A stretch of DNA of 64,000 nt, from NCBI GenBank assembly GCA_002749535.1, contig MZZL01000030.1, positions 9,702 through 73,701 of the forward strand. Direction: 5' to 3'. The notes beneath the pieces are model-generated. The model saw only the letters and a program-made list of their open reading frames with translations. It did no database searches and was not told where the DNA came from. Shown piece by piece: positions 57,326 to 64,000 of this stretch (the first letter of the stretch is position 1; each line of letters opens with the position of its first letter). The position numbers and the translations under genes were made by a program. This stretch comes from Apophysomyces variabilis (lineage: Eukaryota > Mucoromycota > Mucoromycetes > Mucorales > Mucoraceae).

Positions 57326-58418
57326 TAAGGCTCGCAATTTTGGACCGACCATCCTGATACTGACCCATACTGAACCATACCATTGATCTCAGTCTGTAAG
57401 TTTTGGACTGAACTCCTTGGACTAACGGTCTTGGTTTATATATTTTGGACCGATCTTGGTTCATGTAAACCATCCCAACCTGACCAATTGGACCGTCGGT
57501 CATGATAGTAGTTTTGGTTTTGAAAAAGAAAATTATTATCTATAAAGTATTATTGGAGAAATAACTCTCACAACAAGTAAAATAGTCTTATTTAATCAGT
57601 TCGTTGTATTTTATTTTTGCTTATAGTATGTGCAAACAAAGAATTGTTTGTAAAAGTAATATTCTATTCTTTGTATTGCTATTATTGATAATTGTTCTTT
57701 CTTTCAACATTATATGCCATACCGTTTTCAAGTAACAGTAGCATTTGGTATAGGAATTTGCAAGTATCCACCCTTAGCTAGAATGGCGCGCGATTACTTA
57801 GCAATTCCAGGTTAGTGTCTTTGTTCACCCCACATTCGTCTTCTGATTAACGTCGTTATCTTAGGTACAAGTGCTCCATCAGAACGAGTCTTCTCTGCTG
57901 GCAAGGCTATTATAAGCCCAAATTGTGCTTCACTTGCTGTAGAAACCATTCGTGCATGTATGCTTGAAAAATACTGGCTATGACAAGAACTAAAGAATTG
58001 ATATACAGTATTCTCTGAAATAGATCGAGTGTTGAATTAGCAGTTAATAAACGATGCATTGCATTTTATCTTTCTTATTACATGAACTGCTTCTCTTAAT
58101 CTGTAATGTAAATCACACTAAAACTGAAAATCTTGCAAGCAACAAAGCTTTTGTGTACTTGTATAACTGCACTTATTGAAGTAAAGAAAAATATTTACTT
58201 TGAATGTCTGTAAGTAATATTGTGTATAATGTCATGTGAAAGGCATAGCATAGACCAACAGTCCTCCCAACGATCCTTCTAGCGGTCTCGGTACCTGACC
58301 TTAGACTGTCCCGATTATAGACTGTCCCGAATACTGACCGAGTAGTAATAACTGGCGGTCTCAGTCCAGCTACCTTGCACTGGCCTGTACTGTCCTGTAC
58401 CAACCGTTGCAAGCCTTA
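57326..58418 (+). mobile_element. hAT relic with only the transposase C-terminus
   Basis: Inverted ends TAAGGCTCGCAA and TTGCAAGCCTTA; target duplication ATGAAAGC (57318-57325 and 58419-58426). The empty site is inferred from CACTG copy 1 (inverted near 29000-29020). Subterminal regions repeat GGACCGA/GGTCCAA and CTGTCC. This is a different hAT family from copies 1-3, judged by ends and subterminal repeats. Confidence 0.87.
57740..57983 (+). pseudogene. hAT dimerisation-domain remnant, two exons
   Basis: Exon ending 57810 and exon 57865-57983 join across a 54-nt intron. The reading KYPPLARMARDYLAIPG, TSAPSERVFSAGKAIISP and the terminal LEKYWL stop match the C-terminal dimerisation region of hAT transposases. 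All upstream catalytic sequence is missing, so the element is an internal-deletion derivative. Confidence 0.88.
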
Positions 58419-58821
58419 ATGAAAGCTACTCTATATAATAATTAAAAAGTCAAAATTAGTTACATTTAGGTCAATTAATCAAAATACCTTATTAAAAGTA
58501 AGAAGCAAGCTCTTCTATAACGTAGTGATCATTCTAGCTATCAAAAGAAAAAAAGAATGAGATGCTATGAAATGAAGATAAAAGCTTACCAGCAAAGGGT
58601 ATGCTTTTAGATCAAGGTTGCATATTATTAGAATCATATACTAGCAACGTTTTCAAAGTGAGTTTTCTGATGAAGAAGTGGTAAAACACTATGAAACAAA
58701 AAATGGTATAGAGGAAAAAGTTTGCAAAAGAAAAGGATAAATAAAAGGAAAACGCAGATAACTCTGTAAAAAAAAAGAAACTATGTTAGAAGCGCATGAC
58801 ATAAATAATTATGCAGTTCCT

Positions 58822-59146
58822 TACTATGACCACAGGGTCAACTAAAAGTAGTAACATTTACTACTTTTAGTAAATACTAAAGATGCCCTGTTAGTTATAA
58901 AGTAGTAAAAAAGTAGTAACTACTAAAATTCAACTACAATGATAAAGTAGTAGAAAAGTAGTAACCACTACAATTTTAGACAGCGATCAAGTAGTTAAAA
59001 AGTAGTGATTACTATAATTCATAGTAGTAGTAAAGTAGTAATAAAGTAGTGATGGTAAAGTACGTTTTATTGGATAAAAGAACCCATATAATTACACTAA
59101 AAAAACTAGTCCTATATTTTTATTTATATTTACTTACCATGACCAG
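58822..59146 (-). repeat. Left terminus and subterminal repeats of C3
   Basis: Inverted copy of 1-407 and 32024-32430, but with fewer of the 48-bp units: only one ATCAAGTAGTTAAAAAGTAG block near 58985 against three in C1. Confidence 0.85.
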
Positions 59147-59940
59147 AAAAGAAAAATATGTGCAAACGCATTTTAACAAGGATAATAACCTTACAATGAG
59201 AACAACGATTAATAAATAGAGTTAACGTTGTCAGCCAAAAAGATTTTCAAAGTAAGCCTCATAGATAGCTGCAACACAAGGATCTTATAAAATACAAAAA
59301 GATGAGTAACTATAAACCATATGAAAAGGATCCTTTACCTTATAGCCATAATGAAAGTGAGAACAGATTCCAAGTCATCTGTACAATAGCAATAAAGCAG
59401 TGACAATGCCGTTTACTGTGCAAAGCTTTATACTAGTATACTAAAAAAAAGAGAGTGTTAAACTTTCAATTATAAGCACAGCAATAAGAAGTAAGCAACT
59501 CAATTACCTTGGTGAAACTGATTTTGAGTGCTGAAGCTGTACAGTGTTTTGTTTGGAATGAGGCGCAAAAGTAATAGTGATAGTTGAGTGTACTATAGGA
59601 GGTGTAAGAAGACGTTGTAAGAAATAAACAAATTACCTATTGACTGACAAAAAGCACTACATAGAATGCCCATTAGCGCCAACACTAATTGCCTGTAGTA
59701 TAGAGAGGTTAGCATGTACTTCGTTAGACAATAGTACCTATACAAACAATGTTAGAGTAGAATGAAGGAAAGTAATGACTTGCACCCCAAAAAAAAACTT
59801 TAACCGGTATTAGGAGAGACGAAAAGAAGAACAAAAGAAGAAAAAAAAACGATGGTGGGAACTTTTTACTTGGTTTTTTGAGTCGATCTTGACACAGATT
59901 TTTATTGGTTAAATAGTTCTTATATCTGACGCAACCTATT
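59147..59940. other. 3' flank of the C3 accessory gene
   Basis: Aligned counterpart of 31226-32023. No conserved reading frame, so I annotate nothing. Confidence 0.5.
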
Positions 59941-60778
59941 TTAAACTGTGGCCGCCTGTAACCTTATAGTTCTGAAATATAAGCAAGTGACTCTTTTACT
60001 GTTGGTCATTGCTTTGAGCAGAAAGTCTAACATATGTTTATCAATAAGCATGCAATCAAGACATCACATTTACTTACCTGTTACGTTGATTATAAGCATT
60101 CTGCCATTTGCGCTTAATCAGACAATCTGCCCCCCAGTAGTTCTCGCAAAGGTCCAAAGGGACACCCATCTCTAGCGCCATTGCCTCCATAGTAATATAA
60201 GCGGCTTTGCGCTTTTCACCTGGCACCTTGCTCCAGCTGTGTGTGGTCGCTGAGAAACCACACGCCACTTCTAGTTGCTGTAACACCGTTTGCGCCTTCT
60301 GTCCCAGATGCAGGTACTGGGATTGCAAGAATGACACTGGCGACCGAGGGTGCTCATTGCAGATAAGAAACCATAAGCTTCGAAGGATGGAGCTTTTTCC
60401 CTGCTGTCTTTTGTGATCCCTCGCTTCTAACCAGTGCAGAGTGGACGTATCCAAGTCAACAGGCAAGTGAGACTGTAACAGAATAGGTTGATTCCAAATA
60501 TCTTTGGGAACCCAGCGGGAAGGGGGAGTTTCACCACGAACAATTGCCATAGGAGCATTGTTTGGAACACTTATATCACCCAAGATGCTGAACTGTTGGC
60601 TGCCAAACTGCTGGCTACCGAACATAGACAAAGACTCCACCTGCTGTTCCAACATAACCTTGCGCACTGATGCCTCAACCAAACCAGGAAGCTTCTCATC
60701 TATGACCTCGCTCAAGATTCTATGCAATTCTGCGTTTGCATTTTCTCGCCTTTGGTTGTTGTTGGTAGTTGATGACAT
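59941..60778 (-). CDS. C3 accessory protein, 243 residues, intact
   Basis: Exons 60778-60078 and 59971-59941 join across a 106-nt intron; the second exon encodes only TIRLQAATV. The exon 2 choice is inferred from a TTTCAG acceptor. The N-terminus is Asn/Gln-rich (MSSTTNNNQRRENAN), then LPGLVEASVRKVMLEQQVES (helix-rich). The middle has PSRWVPKDIW and HWLEARDHKRQQGKSSILRS. The C-terminal core is MGVPLDLCENYWGADCLIKR then KWQNAYN, shared with the A and N accessory proteins. Divergent from the transposase gene with an 891-bp intergenic region. A TnpA-like role is inference. Confidence 0.78.
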
Positions 60779-61669
60779 TTTCAATAAAAAAATAAAGTGA
60801 TGTTAAAAGAGATAATAAATACGTACCTTTCAAATCTTACTAGTATTTATATTAGTTGCTAAAAAAAAGCGCGTCTTCATACGACGTGATGTTGATAATC
60901 TGTTCCATGAGTCATAATGAACATCTTCCTGATTTATAATAGAATGGTCGTGTAGAATCACCATAGTCTTCTTGCAGACTATATATGATAGGTGTAATTG
61001 GTGTGTACAGGGACGGATCAACTGTTACTCAAGGAAAATATTGCATAATGATTGGACAGTTGCCATAAATAGCAGCGCTGAGGTTACTGTTCACTTAGCC
61101 AAAACGAAAAATTCAAGCGGTGTTGATATTGCGAATTTTTGTCAATAAAAAGTTTTTAAAAAAGAAAACTACAACGACTTTGTAAGAATATGCATGTTAC
61201 CATTAACACGTTCACTTGTCTTACCTTTATTATTCAGGAATATATGCGATTTCAATCATTCCATGTGGAAATCAATCCATCATGCTCAACGTGAATCATA
61301 CTTACCAGCACCAATCATGAACTCACCTTTACAATCGCTCTTTTAATATGCATTACGCGTTAGCTTCCATGTCGCGTATGAATTCTGACAACAAGGGGAG
61401 CCAATCACACTGCGTATACAAGTGTGTCAATTGATGTACAATTGTACTGTCAGTGAAGCTCTTCAAATTACATACGCGCTATATCTGCATGAACCAATAC
61501 CTGCAAACCTTCGTATGATTACTCACAATAATGACGACCAAGATATTACGATACCATGACAAGATTGGTTGACAGAGAAACCAGTCAACAAGCTATCGAC
61601 AGAGTGAATAAGATATATAAAGTGAAAAAAAAAGGACATCCATATTCAATCTTTTTCTATCAACTCACC
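60779..61669. promoter_or_regulatory. Divergent intergenic region of C3
   Basis: Separates the accessory gene from the transposase gene. It includes the empty site for the CACTG element at about 61380-61395. TATATAAAG at 61613-61621, some 50 bp before the transposase ATG, is a good TATA box for that gene. Confidence 0.55.
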
Positions 61670-64000
61670 ATGACCCTTCCAACTATTATTACCTGCCATA
61701 TCTGCCATGTTACCTTTACTGGACTCAAGCGTTATAACCGCCATAGAAGAGCTTGCTTTATACAGCATGAAAAGCGAGACATTCGTTTGTTGGAGCTTAA
61801 CGAAGAGGCTACGGTATAACGATTGTTAAAATAGTGATCGGAATAGTCATTAATATATTATGGTTAGGAAACTGAGGAACATACCGAAGATGTTGAAGTC
61901 CCTGCTGTTGAGAACGATCGAGAGATCGATATCCTGGACTTGATCGACTTGCCAGACAGCGTTAATGAAGAACCAGAAGAATATGACCTACTTGATACGC
62001 TTTTTGACTTTCCATCAGACGGTGATGAAGTAGTTGGAGAAGCTATGGAAAGCCAGAACCGTAAGCAATGAAAGCATGTTCTGCACTTACTGATATGCAA
62101 AATAGTCGACTCTGATCCTATGGATCTTTGTTCTGATGAAACAAACGACAGTGCCTATACATTTGAGTACAAGAAACATACTTCTTGGACGTACACGGAA
62201 TGCATGAGCGTCAAACTTTACATGGCCACAGTCAGCTCCAACATCTCTCGTAAGGCTTACGACAACATGGTGAAGATCTTCAACGAATTCTTTGAAATCA
62301 TGCAAAACGGTTAGTGTCATTTCATTGTGCATTTCACGTTTCTTACCAACATATAGATCAGAATCAGCGACACTGCCCTCTGCTCAGTTACCACTTGTCT
62401 GACAAGCTGGTAAAAGAGGAATATGATGTACAGCCGGAAGTATATGACGTATGTCGTAACGGTTGTATCTTGTACATGAAAGATGAACCTAAGACTGTCT
62501 GCAATGAATGCAAAGAAAGCCAATACAAGGAATCTAACAAGCGCCAGGCAAATGGCGAACCCATTTTGCAGCCAGCGCAGACAATGAAGATCCTTCCAAT
62601 TGCTGGACAGCTGGCTCGCATGCTTGGTGATAAGGAGACGCGCAAGCTCCTGTCCTACCGCCATAATTTCCAGAATGAGGAAGGGATGTACAGGGACATC
62701 TTTGACGGGACAGTATACCAATTGCTATGCCACGATAAGGACCTGTTCAGAGGAATGCACGACATCGCCCTGACGTTGTACGTCGATAGCTTCCAACCGT
62801 TTAACACGAGCAAAACTTCTTTGACAATGTTGCATCTTGTTGTTCTCAACTTTGATTCCTCTATTCGGTAAGTATCAGATTTGAATTAAGTAATTACGCT
62901 AACTTTAAGATCCTTACCATGCACAGATATGAGAATCACAATATGCTCCAAATTGGTATCACTCCTGGTCCAAGAAACCCAAGGGACCTGTGGACGTTCC
63001 TTGAGCCTACACTTCGTGAGCTGCGTCAATTGGAAAATGATGGTATGGTTGTCAAGTTGCTGGATGGTATGCGATTCAGGGCAAGAGTACACCTGCTACT
63101 AGCCACTGGTGACATTCCTGCTGCCGCCAGTCTTTGCAATCATGCCACCTTTTCACATACGTATGGCTGTCGACAATGTTTGATTGAGGGAAAAAAGACG
63201 ACTGGCATATACTTCATTCCGAACCAACAGCAAACTTTTACCATGTGATCAGTAGAGCAGTACAAACAAGGTGACGAGGTACGTTGCATTTACTTCACAG
63301 ATCAGGCATAAGATGCTGACAAGCTGTCATATCACCTTTGCAATATCAACAGGATAGAGGTATCAGGGCGCCAGTTCCATTTGCACACCTATGAGGAATG
63401 ATTCTGTAAATATGAAATTATATATACATTTGGATTTAATGTTAATTTTTGGAATTAAAAAACAATAAAATTATTATATTTATCCTTCCTATGATTAAGT
63501 TACAAAAAACTTAGTCATGCTTTTTTTAATTAATTTTTTGGAAGAAAAAAAAATTATGAAATATTGATTACCATGAGATATTTCACCTTATTATTATTTT
63601 TAAAATTTTAGAATATTAGAACAATCCTCTATGATCGTTCACAGGATCTTTGTTCTTTGGGCTCGATGAGATGCATCTGCTCGGGCATGGATTGGCAAGA
63701 CTTCTGTGGAACTTGTTGCTCAACGATAAACAAAAGTTTGGTGACAACATGATCACAGAACAATATCCTTTCAAGCTAAAGACAGGTATCACTTTGCATA
63801 TGATTGGAGATGCAGTACAGAGCTCTCACCAGTATATGCCTACTGCATTTCAGGGTAAATGGAACAATACAACAACTGATTCAGGCCATTACCGGGCAGT
63901 CGACTGGCTAGACTTCCTTTTGTACGTTGTTCCCACCATCATAGTCAACAGCTTGGAGCAAGATGAGACCCGTTTTGCAGTTCTGAAATTGATCCTTGCT
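61670..64000 (+). pseudogene. C3 Tnp2-type transposase, one nonsense codon and a MITE, incomplete at window edge
   Basis: Start at 61670 (MTLPTIITCHICHVTF), a C2H2/C2HC-like finger. Exons continue from about 61868 (acidic, EEHTEDVEV), 62105, 62358 (LSYHLSDKLVKEEY; ribbon CRNGCILY...CNECKES), 62930 (core, LLLATGDIPAAASLCNHATF) and 63350 (GLDEMHLLGHGLARLLW, AVDWLDFLLYVVPTI). TGA at 63246-63248 breaks the frame; C2 has CAA there, so the ancestor was probably CGA. A 234-bp MITE interrupts the exon at 63395. The DUF4218-like and C-terminal parts lie outside the window. Confidence 0.87.
63395..63628. mobile_element. AT-rich MITE, 234 bp, present in C3 but not C2
   Basis: Direct repeats CTATGA (63389-63394 and 63629-63634) flank it. 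The C2 copy runs uninterrupted through the site (inverted, near 26432). Imperfect inverted ends are GGAATGATTCT and AGGATTGTTCT. Very AT-rich, non-coding. It lies within a transposase exon. Confidence 0.85.

Larger units (their letters stand above)
56542..58821. mobile_element. CACTG-type non-coding transposon (copy 2), truncated by C3
   Basis: Left end CACTGCGGT at 56542. The interior aligns, inverted, with copy 1 (28590-29530), for example TATGACCTAAA-free AT-rich blocks around 56780-57300 and 58430-58820. The subterminal repeats differ from copy 1: here CCACCTTTCCACC and TTCTACCAC (56570-56710). It is split by a hAT relic and its other end is removed at 58822 by C3. Confidence 0.8.
58822..64000 (+). 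mobile_element. CACTA element C3, runs off the window
   Basis: The left end reads TACTATGACCACAGGGTC (first base T for C). Inverted relative to C2 and C1. It carries an intact accessory gene and a nearly open transposase gene, and keeps many CpG sites lost in C2. It lacks the CACTG insertion found in C2 and carries a MITE at 63395. Confidence 0.9.

Noticed and set aside
1..64000. tRNA, rRNA, CRISPR arrays, riboswitches
   Set aside because: None seen on either strand; the regular arrays are subterminal transposon repeats without spacer structure.

Overview
The window is AT-rich eukaryotic DNA made almost wholly of transposable elements nested inside one another; I see no host housekeeping gene, rRNA, tRNA or CRISPR. 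Short introns (41-60 nt, GT..AG), Ty3/Gypsy chromoviruses, two-gene CACTA elements, hAT and pogo/Tigger elements point to a fungus, probably an early-diverging, transposon-rich one (Mucoromycota-like). That placement is inference. Older copies carry dense C-to-T/G-to-A changes, mostly at CpG, relative to younger copies, as expected from cytosine methylation decay or a RIP-like process.

Layout, using my labels. 1-407 is the terminus of a CACTA element (C1). 408-929 and 25489-32430 are two halves of one CACTA copy (C2), split by a second CACTA family member (A, 930-25488, duplicated CTT at both ends). A has grown to about 24.5 kb because it holds hAT1 (2568-10939), which itself holds a complete small CACTA (N, 6057-10598), and a further A-family copy (B, from 14248), which is cut by hAT2 (17799-21621). 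Between hAT2 and A's right end lie a geminivirus-like Rep endonuclease gene (22010-22927), a 291-bp fold-back repeat and A's accessory gene. C2 also holds a 1,337-bp CACTG-type non-coding element (28443-29779).

From 32431 to about 48600 is an old Ty3/Gypsy element (D), split by an intact, probably young chromovirus (Ty3-A, 33241-39073, identical LTRs, 1612-residue Gag-Pol) and by a decayed chromovirus (Ty3-B, 40667-45931). 48868-56293 is a third, decayed chromovirus (Ty3-C) split by a pogo/Tigger element (51731-53946). Its right LTR is cut by hAT3 (56294), which is cut by a second CACTG-type element (56542), which holds a hAT relic (57326-58418) and is cut in turn by CACTA copy C3 (58822 to the window end). 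C3 carries a 234-bp MITE absent from C2.

How the genes work together: each CACTA family has two divergently transcribed genes, a Tnp2-type transposase with an N-terminal zinc finger and a 210-243 residue accessory protein. Each family also has its own subterminal repeat array, which by analogy with maize En/Spm TnpA is the likely target of the accessory protein. The hAT2 transposase (704 residues), the Ty3-A polyprotein, the N and C3 accessory proteins and the Rep gene are open; most other genes are broken.
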